Shown one piece after another: positions 5,561 through 11,821 of a stretch of DNA of 11,821 nt. The position numbers were made by a program, and so were the translations under genes. Source of the DNA: Clostridiales bacterium (lineage in GTDB: Bacteria; Bacillota; Clostridia; Christensenellales; Aristaeellaceae); contig JALFHA010000099.1 in assembly GCA_022776785.1 (NCBI GenBank), positions 1-11,821 of the forward strand, in the 5' to 3' direction. Each line of letters opens with the position of its first letter. Position 1 is the first letter of the stretch. The notes under the pieces are model-generated. The model made no database searches. It worked only from the letters and a program-made list of their open reading frames with translations, and was not told where the DNA came from.

Positions 5561-7120
5561 ATGCCGCATCAGGCTGAACGATGGAGCCGGGCGCTTGGCG
5601 CCTGCGCGCTGGCGCTCTTTGTGCTGCTGATGGCCGCGCTGGTAGCCTGCGCGCTGACGATGACCGCTATTCATGGGCTGGATGGGCCGTATGAGGATTC
5701 CATCCGCTTCGTCCGCGACGCGCTCCCGGCCAACCTCCTGCTGACGGGCGCGGCGCTCCTCTCGCTGGTGCTGGGGCGCGCGCTGCTGGAGCGCTTCGCG
5801 CGCGTGCATCTGTCCGCGATTTTGATGGGGCTTTGGGGTGCGGCGGCGATCATATGGGTGCTGGGCATCGGGCTTGTGTCGGAGACGGACTGCGGCGCGC
5901 TCATCATGACGGCCAGAAGGTTCGCACAGGGCGATTATGCGCTGCTCTCTTGGGGGTATTACAGGGGCTGTCCCTTCCAACTGGGCATGGTGCTGCTGCT
6001 GGAGGGGCTGCAAAGGCTGTTCCCCGGCGGGAACATCGACCTGATGATGCAGCTCATCAATACGGTGATGAGCGTGCTGACGATGGGCGTCGTCTGCGCG
6101 CTGGCGCAGCGGATGGAGGGGAGCGCCAGCGCGAGCCGTGCCTGTGCGCTGCTGCTGGCGCTCTTCCTGCCGTTTCTGCTCTACAACGTGTACGTCTATG
6201 GCACGGTGCTCATGACGCTGATGCTCTGCGTCTCCCTGCTGTGCTTCTCCTGCTATGTGCGCACGCGCAGGGCGCGTTATGGCGCGGCCATGGCGCTGGC
6301 GCTGGCCGTCGGCTATGTCGCCAAGCCCAACATCCTGATCGCCGTTGTGGCCCTGCTGATCTGCGCAGCGCTCGACGCGCTCAGGGAGCGGAGGCTGGGG
6401 GCCCTGCTGTTCGTGGGGCTGGGTCTTGTGCTGGGGCTGCTGATGATGAAGCTGGTCATCTGGCAGTACGAGCTCAGAAGCGGCGTGAGGCTGGAGCCCA
6501 ACGTCTGCCGCCTGACGTGGCTGGTGATGGGGCTGTCGGACAGGGGCATCGAGGGCGTGTGCCCCGGCTGGTACAACGGCTATGTCGGCGAGTTCTTCGA
6601 TATCGACATCACGCCCGAGGCGCAGAAGGCCGTCGTGCTCGCCGATTTGAAGGCGCGCATCCCGGAGCTGCTGGACAATCCCGCCTATACGGCGGCATAC
6701 CTGCGGGACAAGTGCCTGAGCCAGTGGATTGAGCCGGGCTACAGCACGATGAGCTACGGCGACCGCTGCGATTGGCAGGGCAGGTTTAACGGCGTGGCCG
6801 CGCTCGTCTATCGGGAGGACAGCCCCGTGCGCGCCGCGCTGGAGGCGTATATGAACGTCTGTCAGCAGGCGCTGTATGTGCTGGCGCTCACCGGCGGCCT
6901 CCGCCTGCTGCGCCGGGGGACGGGCACGGATATGCTGGCGCTGCCGGTGACGGTGCTGGGCGGCTTCCTGTTCCACCTGCTCTTTGAGGCCAAGTCGCAG
7001 TACATCTACCCCTATGCCGTGCTGCTGATGCCGATGGCGGCGGTCGGGCTGGAGGCCGTCGCGCGCGGCTGCGCGGGGCTGGCTCGGCGGCTGGAACACA
7101 GGCATGAAACAGAGGCATGA
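5561..7120 (+). CDS. Polytopic membrane glycosyltransferase, GT-C type (family 39-like)
   Basis: A 519-aa protein with about ten to twelve hydrophobic segments. It looks like the lipid-linked-sugar-using GT-C glycosyltransferases (PMT/ArnT-like) of Gram-positive bacteria. The first extracytoplasmic loop after the second or third helix holds SETDCGALI (107-115), where Asp110 is the likely catalytic acid. It is followed by RFAQGDY (120-126) and the YYRGCPFQLGMVLLLEGL region (133-150), which resembles the YPHQ-G--LLL pattern of these enzymes. A soluble stretch at about 303-430 contains acidic patches and FDIDITPEAQK (346-356). The C-terminal FHLLFEAKSQYIYPY (471-485) matches the conserved final-helix motif common in clostridial members. 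Start: ATG 5561 with GGAAGGAAGG upstream. An in-frame ATG at 5450 lies inside the rpmF terminator and is rejected. No clear promoter is visible at 5470-5540. The sugar donor and acceptor cannot be told from sequence; a role in cell-wall or surface polymer decoration is inferred. Confidence 0.75.
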   Translation: MPHQAERWSRALGACALALFVLLMAALVACALTMTAIHGLDGPYEDSIRFVRDALPANLLLTGAALLSLVLGRALLERFARVHLSAILMGLWGAAAIIWVLGIGLVSETDCGALIMTARRFAQGDYALLSWGYYRGCPFQLGMVLLLEGLQRLFPGGNIDLMMQLINTVMSVLTMGVVCALAQRMEGSASASRACALLLALFLPFLLYNVYVYGTVLMTLMLCVSLLCFSCYVRTRRARYGAAMALALAVGYVAKPNILIAVVALLICAALDALRERRLGALLFVGLGLVLGLLMMKLVIWQYELRSGVRLEPNVCRLTWLVMGLSDRGIEGVCPGWYNGYVGEFFDIDITPEAQKAVVLADLKARIPELLDNPAYTAAYLRDKCLSQWIEPGYSTMSYGDRCDWQGRFNGVAALVYREDSPVRAALEAYMNVCQQALYVLALTGGLRLLRRGTGTDMLALPVTVLGGFLFHLLFEAKSQYIYPYAVLLMPMAAVGLEAVARGCAGLARRLEHRHETEA

Positions 7121-7124
7121 ATAA

Positions 7125-7170
7125 CGCGCCGCCGGCGGGAGACGAAATCCGCCGGCGGCGCGCTTGTCTT
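7125..7170 (+). terminator. Strong hairpin terminator after the glycosyltransferase gene
   Basis: A perfect 14-bp GC-only stem pairs 7125-7138 with 7149-7162, with a 10-nt loop. CTTGTCTT follows. It starts 4 nt after the TGA stop. The T tract is interrupted, but the stem is very stable. Confidence 0.78.
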
Positions 7171-7224
7171 GATGAAAATTAGTCTCTATACCGGATGCGG
7201 CGGCGTGAAGCAGCGCGCCTGTGC

Positions 7225-7250
7225 GCCCCCAAAAAAACGCCTGTGGGGGC
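7225..7250. promoter_or_regulatory. Inverted repeat abutting the -35 box of the ROK gene
   Basis: GCCCCCA (7225-7231) and TGGGGGC (7244-7250) form a 7-bp inverted repeat around an A-rich 12-nt centre. They end exactly one base before TTGACG of the promoter at 7251. The position suits an operator for autoregulation by the downstream regulator, but that is inference from placement only. Confidence 0.4.
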
Positions 7251-7279
7251 TTGACGTGTTGCTGGAAAGACGATATAAT
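7251..7279 (+). promoter_or_regulatory. Sigma-A promoter of the ROK-like regulator gene
   Basis: TTGACG (7251-7256) and TATAAT (7274-7279) are separated by exactly 17 nt, a match at 11 of 12 positions. Initiation near 7286 leaves a leader of about 40 nt to the ATG at 7328. Confidence 0.85.
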
Positions 7280-7327
7280 CAACGAGCTTTATAAATCACA
7301 TTGATAAATTTGCGGGAAGGTGATCGC

Positions 7328-8332
7328 ATGGCCCAGACGGGTGACCCCCGCCTTGCGGAGCACATCGACAGCCTGCGCGGGGCGCTACTTGCCCGCGGCC
7401 GGGCGACGCGCGCGGAGCTGGCGGCGGATACAGGGCTGAGCACGATGACGGTGGGCAAGTTGCTCTCGGCGATGGAGCTGCGCGGCGAGGTCAGCCAGGA
7501 TGAAACCGTGAAGGCCGCAAGCGGGCGGCCCTCCGTGGTGGCGCGCTATCGGGGGGAGTATGCGCACTTTGCGACGGTCACGGTCTGCCAGCGGGAGGGG
7601 CGGAGCGTTTTCGCGTTCAGCGTATACAATCTCTTTGGCGAACGCGTCCACAGGAGCGAGCAGGCGGTTGACGATGTGAGACAGGAGAGCTTCGACACGT
7701 TCTTTGAGCAATCGGCGGCGCGGGGGGAGCGCGTCAGGCTGGCGGTATTCGCGCTGCCGGGCGAGATTCGGGGGGACAGCCTGTACATCAGCGACTTTGA
7801 GGGGCTGATGTACGGGGGCTTTCTGCCCCGCATCCGCGCGCGCTGGGGCGTGGAGACGCTGTTTGAAAACGACGTCAACGCGGCGGTCTTTGGCCACCCC
7901 TTTGAGCGGAGGGGCGAGGAGTCCGTTCACGCGGGGGTGTACTTCCCGCGGCGGTTTTGCCCGGGCGCGGGGCTGGTGATCGGGGAGAGAATCCTGCACG
8001 GCCATGGCAGCTTCGCGGGCGAGGTGACGTTTATCCACGGGCCGCAGGCGTGGGCGGCGCTCGACTACGGGGACACGGAGCGCGTGGTGCGGATGATTTC
8101 AGAGCTGCTGACGGCGGTGGGCTGCACGGTCGCCCCGCAGAGCACGGTGCTCTACGGCGATTTTCTGACGGAGGAGCTGGTGCGTGCGCTGGAGCAGCGC
8201 CTGCGCGAGCGCTTCTGCGGGCAGTTCGATATGCGCCTGACAGGGGAGCGGGACATCGCGCCGGATATGGAGCGCGGCGCGCGCTGCCTGGGGCTGCGCA
8301 AAATGCGCGAGCTGCTGCGGCGGATGGATTGA
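7328..8332 (+). CDS. ROK-family transcriptional regulator-like protein
   Basis: A 334-aa cytoplasmic protein with an N-terminal winged helix-turn-helix (about 12-75; recognition region RATRAELAADTGLSTMTVGK at 25-44) joined to a ROK (sugar kinase/repressor) fold. ROK marks are FENDVNAAVFG (179-189), with Asp182 at the sugar-contacting catalytic position, and GAGLVIGERILHG (213-225) followed by FAGEV (229-233). The ROK zinc site, a His after GE-G followed by a CxCGxxGC cluster, is absent: the protein reads GEVTFIHGPQ with no cysteines after it. The ATP-binding DxGxT motif is not seen either. It should therefore act as a DNA-binding repressor or activator that senses a sugar-like ligand, not as a kinase. 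Start: ATG 7328 behind GGAAGGTG; a further upstream in-frame start at 7301 lies before this site and is not used. The gene stands alone, between a terminator and another promoter. Targets are unknown. Confidence 0.85.
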   Translation: MAQTGDPRLAEHIDSLRGALLARGRATRAELAADTGLSTMTVGKLLSAMELRGEVSQDETVKAASGRPSVVARYRGEYAHFATVTVCQREGRSVFAFSVYNLFGERVHRSEQAVDDVRQESFDTFFEQSAARGERVRLAVFALPGEIRGDSLYISDFEGLMYGGFLPRIRARWGVETLFENDVNAAVFGHPFERRGEESVHAGVYFPRRFCPGAGLVIGERILHGHGSFAGEVTFIHGPQAWAALDYGDTERVVRMISELLTAVGCTVAPQSTVLYGDFLTEELVRALEQRLRERFCGQFDMRLTGERDIAPDMERGARCLGLRKMRELLRRMD

Positions 8333-8345
8333 ATGCAGGAATATC

Positions 8346-8374
8346 TTGACTTTTTCCTCCTGCGGACGTATATT
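8346..8374 (+). promoter_or_regulatory. Promoter of the DUF975-CmpB / phosphoesterase unit
   Basis: TTGACT (8346-8351) and TATATT (8369-8374) are separated by 17 nt, matching the consensus at 10 of 12 positions. The -35 lies 13 nt after the stop of the ROK gene, so the next two genes form a separate transcription unit starting near 8381. Confidence 0.75.
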
Positions 8375-8379
8375 GGAGG

Positions 8380-8408
8380 GCGCTGCAGGGGCGGGTGCTC
8401 CGCAGCGC
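8380..8408 (+). promoter_or_regulatory. Leader hairpin at the expected transcript 5' end
   Basis: GCGCTGC (8380-8386) pairs with GCAGCGC (8402-8408) around a 15-nt loop, almost exactly at the predicted transcription start and 23 nt before the ATG at 8432. It has no T run. It could protect the mRNA 5' end or be a regulator site; no known riboswitch class is recognised. Confidence 0.4.
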
Positions 8409-8431
8409 AGTAATGGAAAAGGGTGGAGAAT

Positions 8432-10183
8432 ATGGGCAACTCACAGGTAAGGCGAGAGATGAAGCGCCGGGCACGGGAGAACGTGAAACGGCATTATTTC
8501 CTTTTCGTCTTTATCTGCCTGATTGCTGCGGCAATCGGCACGCAGTTCCGCAGCGAGCTGAGATTTTTGAACCTCGACAGCGCGCAGATTGACACGGTGC
8601 GGGGCTTTCTGGCCTCCTTTGGGCGCGAGGGCTTTGAGGCGGACAGCCGCGGCGTGCTTGCCATGGCCGTCAGCCGCCTGACGAGCGGCACGCTGGCGGG
8701 CATTGTGGACGAAACGATTCGCTCGCTGGCGGGCTCCAACGAGCTGCTGGTCTCGCTGGGCATCCTGATGAGCAGCGTGCTGTTTGCGGCGGCGTGCATT
8801 TTCTTTGTCGATCCGTTCGCCGTGGCGATGCGCCGCCCGTTCATGGAGGGGCGCGTGTATGATCGCGTGGGCCTGCACAGGCTGGCGTTCCCGCATCAGG
8901 TGCGCCGCTGGGTGCATGTGGCGCTGGCGATGCTGCGCATGAATATGCAGCATCTGCTCTGGGCGCTGACGGTCGTCGGCGGCTTCATCAAGAGGTATTC
9001 CTACGCGATGGTGCCCTTCATCCTCGCGGAGAACCCGGGCCTGACCGGCAAGGAGGCGATTCTGCTCTCCCGCCGGATGATGAACGGCCACAAGTGGGAA
9101 CTGTTTACGCTGGATGTGACGATGCTCGGCTGGAAGCTGCTGGCCGTTTTCACGCTGGGCCTGTCGGATGTGTTCTTTGGCAGCAGCTACCGCATGGCGG
9201 TCTATGCCGAATTCTACACTGTGCGCCGTCAGGAGGCGCTTGCCTCCGGGCTGGAGGGCGCGCAGGCGCTGTGCGACACCTACCTGTACGAGCGTGCGGA
9301 TGAGGAAAGGCTGGCGCAGGCGTATCCCGAGCGGCAGCGGGAGATCGTCGTCCCCAAGCGCACGTACAGAAACGGCGTGGAGCGCTTCTTCTGCGAGACG
9401 TTTGGCGTGACCCTCTGGCCGAATGAGCAGGACATGGAGATCGAGCGCGCGCATATTCGCGTGTTGCATGGCCGGTATACGGCGCAGTGCGCCGCGGGCG
9501 AGGCGTATCCGCTGCGGCTGTGCCCGCTGCCCGTCGTGGAAAAGAAGCAGCGCGAGCCGCTGCTCTACTCCCGCAAATACTCCATCTTCTCGCTCATCCT
9601 GATCTTCTTCACCTTCTCGATGGTCGGCTGGATGTGGGAGGTTGGGCTGCACCTGCTGGAGCACGGCACGTTCGTCAACCGCGGCGTGCTGCACGGCCCG
9701 TGGCTGCCCATCTACGGCACGGGCGGCGTGCTGACGCTGGTGGCGCTGTACAAGGCGAGAAAAAAGCCCGCGCTCGAGTTCGTGCTGACGATGGTGCTCT
9801 GCGGCGTGGTGGAATACCTGACGGCCTACTACCTCGAGCTCACACACGATGGCGCGCGCTGGTGGGACTACGGCGGATACTTCCTCAACCTGCACGGGCG
9901 CATCTGCGCGGAGGGGCTGCTGGTGTTCGGCCTGGGCGGCATGGCGGCGGTCTACGCCATCGCGCCGCAGCTGGATAACCTCTTCCGCCGCATGAACCGC
10001 GGCGTGCTGGTCGCCGTGTGCGCGGTGCTGCTGGCGCTCTTTGCTGCGGACGAGGTGTACTCGAGCGCACACCCGAACACGGGCGCGGGCATCACGAGCA
10101 TCGAGTCCGGCGCGCCGCAGGAGGCTTCGGAGGCCGGAAACGATCTGGCCGCGGCGCTTGAAATGGAGGTGAGCCTGTCGTGA
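8432..10183 (+). CDS. Membrane protein fusing a DUF975 domain to a CmpB-type (PF06541-like) domain
   Basis: A 583-aa integral membrane protein with two recognisable parts. Residues 1-265 follow the DUF975 pattern: a basic start (RREMKRRARENVK), an early helix, then WALTVVGGFIKRYSYAMVPF (177-196), EAILLSRRMMNGHKWELF (208-225) and a closing AEFYTV (259-264). A 110-residue charged linker follows. Residues about 380-520 match the putative type IV ABC-transporter/CmpB family (formerly DUF1113), with FSMVGWMWEV (395-404), GTFVNRGVLHGPWLPIYGTG (412-431), EYLTAYYLE (461-469), ARWWDYGGYFLNLHGRIC (475-492) and a last helix. A polar tail ends the protein. Neither family has a settled biochemical function; both are common in Clostridia, usually as separate proteins. 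Start: ATG 8432 with AAGGGTGG upstream; GTG at 8423 in the same frame is less likely. The stop overlaps the next gene by 4 nt (GTGA), so the pair is translationally coupled. Confidence 0.82.
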   Translation: MGNSQVRREMKRRARENVKRHYFLFVFICLIAAAIGTQFRSELRFLNLDSAQIDTVRGFLASFGREGFEADSRGVLAMAVSRLTSGTLAGIVDETIRSLAGSNELLVSLGILMSSVLFAAACIFFVDPFAVAMRRPFMEGRVYDRVGLHRLAFPHQVRRWVHVALAMLRMNMQHLLWALTVVGGFIKRYSYAMVPFILAENPGLTGKEAILLSRRMMNGHKWELFTLDVTMLGWKLLAVFTLGLSDVFFGSSYRMAVYAEFYTVRRQEALASGLEGAQALCDTYLYERADEERLAQAYPERQREIVVPKRTYRNGVERFFCETFGVTLWPNEQDMEIERAHIRVLHGRYTAQCAAGEAYPLRLCPLPVVEKKQREPLLYSRKYSIFSLILIFFTFSMVGWMWEVGLHLLEHGTFVNRGVLHGPWLPIYGTGGVLTLVALYKARKKPALEFVLTMVLCGVVEYLTAYYLELTHDGARWWDYGGYFLNLHGRICAEGLLVFGLGGMAAVYAIAPQLDNLFRRMNRGVLVAVCAVLLALFAADEVYSSAHPNTGAGITSIESGAPQEASEAGNDLAAALEMEVSLS

Positions 10184-11376
10184 CGCTTGCCATCCTGCTG
10201 GGCGTCTATACCCTGATGAATGCCTATATCATGCTGCGCACGGGGCTGTTTGTGCGCCGCAATCTGCCGGGCAGGCGCGGGCGGCTGGCCGCCGGGCTCG
10301 CCGTGCTGCTTTTCGGCGCGCTGGCGGCGGCGCTGCCCATCGCCTTTTTCCTCGAACGGGGCGGCCTGCACAAGGCGCTGCTGACGGTGGGCAATGCCTT
10401 TCAGGGCTTCACGGTGCTGCTGCTGTTCGCCTACGTCGTGCTGGAAATCGTCTGCCTGCTGGCGAGGCTTGTCCCTGCGGGGCGCAAACTGGTGCGCGCG
10501 CATGGCCCGCGCAAGCTGGCGCTGGGCGCGGCGGTGTGGGCTGTCTGCCTGGTGACCTGCATCTGCGGCACGGTGCATTCCTCGACGCTGACGGTCAAGC
10601 GCTATGACGTTCAGGTCGCTAAGCCCTGCGAGAGTACGGATAGCCTGCGCGTGGCGCTGGTGGCCGACCTGCATCTGGGCAACAGCATCGGGGCAAGGCG
10701 CGTGCAGAATATGGTACGCGTCATCAACGAGCAGGATGCCGATCTGGTGCTCATCGCCGGGGATATCTTCGACAATTCCGTGACCGAGATGGACGATCCC
10801 GAGGCCGTCAAAGAAGCGCTGCGCTCGATTGAGAGCCGTCTGGGCGTGTACGGCTGCTGGGGCAACCACGACGTGCGCGGGCGGCTGTTTAGCGGCTTCA
10901 CGACGGATGCGCCGGGTACCTGCGTGCGCGGGCAGGAGATGGACGACTTCATGGTCGAAAGCGGCGTGACGATGCTCGCAGACGAGGCCGTGCTGGTGGA
11001 CGGCGCCTTCTGGCTCGTGGGCCGAAAGGATTACAGCAACGACGGCGCGGGCGGGAGAAGCCGCGAAGCGCTGGAGACGCTGCTCTCGCCGCTTGACATG
11101 AGCCTGCCGGTGCTGGTGATGGATCATCAGCCGCGCTTTTTGCAGGAGAACGCTGATGCGGGCGTGGATGTCCTCTTTTCCGGGCACACGCACGACGGGC
11201 AGACCTTCCCCATCAGCCTCGTGATGAATCGCGAATGGGAGAAGCCGAGCGGGATGCTCGTCAAGGGGAGCATGGCGAGCATCGTGACCAGCGGCGTGGG
11301 CATCTATGGCCCGGATATGCGCGTGGGCACGGATGCCGACGTGACGGTGGTGGAACTCTCGTTTGCGAATCAGTGA
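10180..11376 (+). CDS. Membrane-anchored metallophosphoesterase (YaeI/YkuE-like)
   Basis: A 398-aa protein with four hydrophobic segments in residues 1-130, followed by a calcineurin-type phosphoesterase domain. The dinuclear-metal motifs are all present: DLH (163-165), GDIFD (194-198), GNHD (228-231), DHQP (315-318) and GHTHDGQ (335-341). The layout, a helix bundle then the catalytic domain ending in a GHTH-D/G-GQ motif, is that of the YaeI/YkuE group. Some of its members are reported to act on lipid-linked phosphate compounds such as UDP-diacylglucosamine. The substrate here is not known, and the domain is probably outside or at the membrane face. Start: GTG 10180 overlaps the TGA of the upstream fusion gene and has GGAGGTGA just before it. 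Nothing like a T-rich terminator follows; the hairpin array begins 10 nt after the stop. Function in envelope lipid or polymer metabolism is inference from fold and context. Confidence 0.88.
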   Translation: MTLAILLGVYTLMNAYIMLRTGLFVRRNLPGRRGRLAAGLAVLLFGALAAALPIAFFLERGGLHKALLTVGNAFQGFTVLLLFAYVVLEIVCLLARLVPAGRKLVRAHGPRKLALGAAVWAVCLVTCICGTVHSSTLTVKRYDVQVAKPCESTDSLRVALVADLHLGNSIGARRVQNMVRVINEQDADLVLIAGDIFDNSVTEMDDPEAVKEALRSIESRLGVYGCWGNHDVRGRLFSGFTTDAPGTCVRGQEMDDFMVESGVTMLADEAVLVDGAFWLVGRKDYSNDGAGGRSREALETLLSPLDMSLPVLVMDHQPRFLQENADAGVDVLFSGHTHDGQTFPISLVMNREWEKPSGMLVKGSMASIVTSGVGIYGPDMRVGTDADVTVVELSFANQ

Positions 11377-11385
11377 CGGGCACAC

Positions 11386-11600
11386 GCGCGAAGCGAAGAA
11401 GGGGTCAAGGGGTTCGGAATCGGCGCCGCCTGTGGCGGATGAAGCCGATGGAGAACGGGCGAATAGCCCCGGACTGAAGTCCCTTGCGGGGGTTGGGGCA
11501 GTGCCCCACGCAGGTTTTAGGGACTGGAGCCCGCCGCCGCCTGTGGCGGAATCAGGCGGGCGGAACGTCGGGAATCGCAAGGAGCACCTTTAGTGCGACT
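11386..11600. repeat. Hairpin-array repeat, copy 1
   Basis: A 215-nt gene-free stretch bounded by GCGCGAAGCGAAGAAGGG (11386-11403) and a final hairpin ending in GCGACT (11600). Copy 2 has the same boundaries. Inside is a chain of hairpins: ATCGGC/GCCGAT (11419-11424 with 11444-11449) around CCGCC/GGCGG with loop TGT; GGGC/GCCC (11457-11460, 11466-11469); GGAC/GTCC (11471-11474, 11479-11482); TGGGGC/GCCCCA with loop AGT (11494-11499, 11503-11508); GCCCGCC/GGCGGGC (11529-11535, 11555-11561) around a second CCGCC-TGT-GGCGG; and GCAC/GTGC (11584-11587, 11593-11596). It shares 25 identical nt with copy 2 (11533-11557 and 11755-11779). No protein, tRNA or known RNA family is recognised. It may double as the transcript end of the gene before it. 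Confidence 0.8.
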
Positions 11601-11691
11601 ATGCGAGTTCCCCGGGTCGGCAGCCCTAACGTATCCCAATCACTGAAAATGGTAGTCTCATACTGTCTTGCACTTAAAAACTCGAATATAA
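11601..11691. other. Spacer between the two hairpin arrays
   Basis: About 90 nt with lower GC content and little secondary structure. The only structured piece is GGGTCGGCAGCCC at 11614-11626, a weaker version of the hairpin at 15-28. No gene or promoter pair is seen. Confidence 0.45.
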
Positions 11692-11821
11692 GCGCGAAGC
11701 GAAGAAGGGAGTTTGAGGGATGAAATCCCTCAAGCAGGTTTGGAGCCGCAACCTGCCGCCGCCTGTGGCGGAATCAGGCAGGCGAAGGCTGGAAACCGCA
11801 AGGAGCGCCTTTGGCGCGACT
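11692..11821. repeat. Hairpin-array repeat, copy 2 (runs to the window edge)
   Basis: Begins with the same 18-nt GCGCGAAGCGAAGAAGGG (11692-11709) as copy 1, and at the last base reaches the same GCGACT end. It carries a perfect 9-bp hairpin TTGAGGGAT/ATCCCTCAA (11713-11721 with 11725-11733) with a GAA loop. Next comes GCAGGTT/AACCTGC (11734-11740 with 11750-11756), then CCTGCC/GGCAGG (11752-11757 with 11777-11782) around CCGCC-TGT-GGCGG, then GCGCC/GGCGC with a TTT loop (11805-11809 with 11813-11817). The second and third stems share 11752-11756, so only one can form at a time. More copies may lie beyond the window. Confidence 0.8.

Noticed and set aside
7301..7327. Upstream start at 7301 for the ROK-like gene
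   Set aside because: No ribosome site precedes it, while GGAAGGTG sits at the right distance before ATG 7328.
11484..11723. Small open frames within the hairpin array
   Set aside because: They cross several strong palindromes, have no ribosome site and no recognisable protein features.
11386..11821. CRISPR array
   Set aside because: There are no evenly spaced identical repeats with unique spacers; the repeated pieces are hairpin modules of differing length, and no cas gene is present.
11386..11821. Insertion sequence or transposon remnant
   Set aside because: No transposase fragment is found in any frame and no long terminal inverted repeats or target duplications are visible. A non-autonomous palindromic element remains open and is reported as a finding.

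Overview
The window is GC-rich and strongly biased to G/C-ending codons. It carries ten recognisable protein genes and two gene-free, hairpin-rich ends. The short monofunctional Pta next to AckA, the divergent TmcAL (YlbM) gene, the YceD (DUF177)-RpmF pair with a four-cysteine L32, and the DUF975 and CmpB-type membrane domains together suggest a GC-rich, anaerobic, Clostridia-like member of the Bacillota. The order cannot be resolved from the sequence alone. There is no sign of phage, an insertion sequence, CRISPR, rRNA or tRNA.

Layout. Positions 1-203 hold no gene, only hairpin-forming repeat sequence, ending in a large nested hairpin just past the end of a leftward operon. That operon (204-2187, minus strand) encodes TmcAL and then a short, divergent membrane protein resembling the cobalamin enzyme CbiB/CobD. 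Facing away from it is the acetate module pta-ackA (2342-4579), which ends in a hairpin. A textbook promoter then drives yceD-rpmF (4703-5425), which ends in a clear intrinsic terminator. A GT-C-type membrane glycosyltransferase follows (5561-7120), with its own terminator. Next is a ROK-family repressor-like protein (7328-8332) with a good promoter of its own. Then comes a two-gene unit with a promoter: a DUF975-CmpB membrane fusion (8432-10183) overlapping by 4 nt a membrane-anchored metallophosphoesterase (10180-11376).

How the genes relate. Pta and AckA convert acetyl-CoA to acetate and ATP, which are also the two substrates TmcAL uses to make ac4C34 in elongator tRNA-Met. YceD and L32 belong to ribosome assembly. 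The last two genes are membrane proteins of unproven function and are probably co-expressed.

The most unusual part is the non-coding right end (11386-11821), with a related piece at the left edge. It is built almost entirely of small hairpins. Copies of the same module differ in sequence but keep their stems through paired (compensatory) changes. That points to selection on structure, or to a family of mobile palindromic elements. No protein in the window obviously belongs to it. The acetate, ribosomal and tRNA-modification genes are ordinary housekeeping content.
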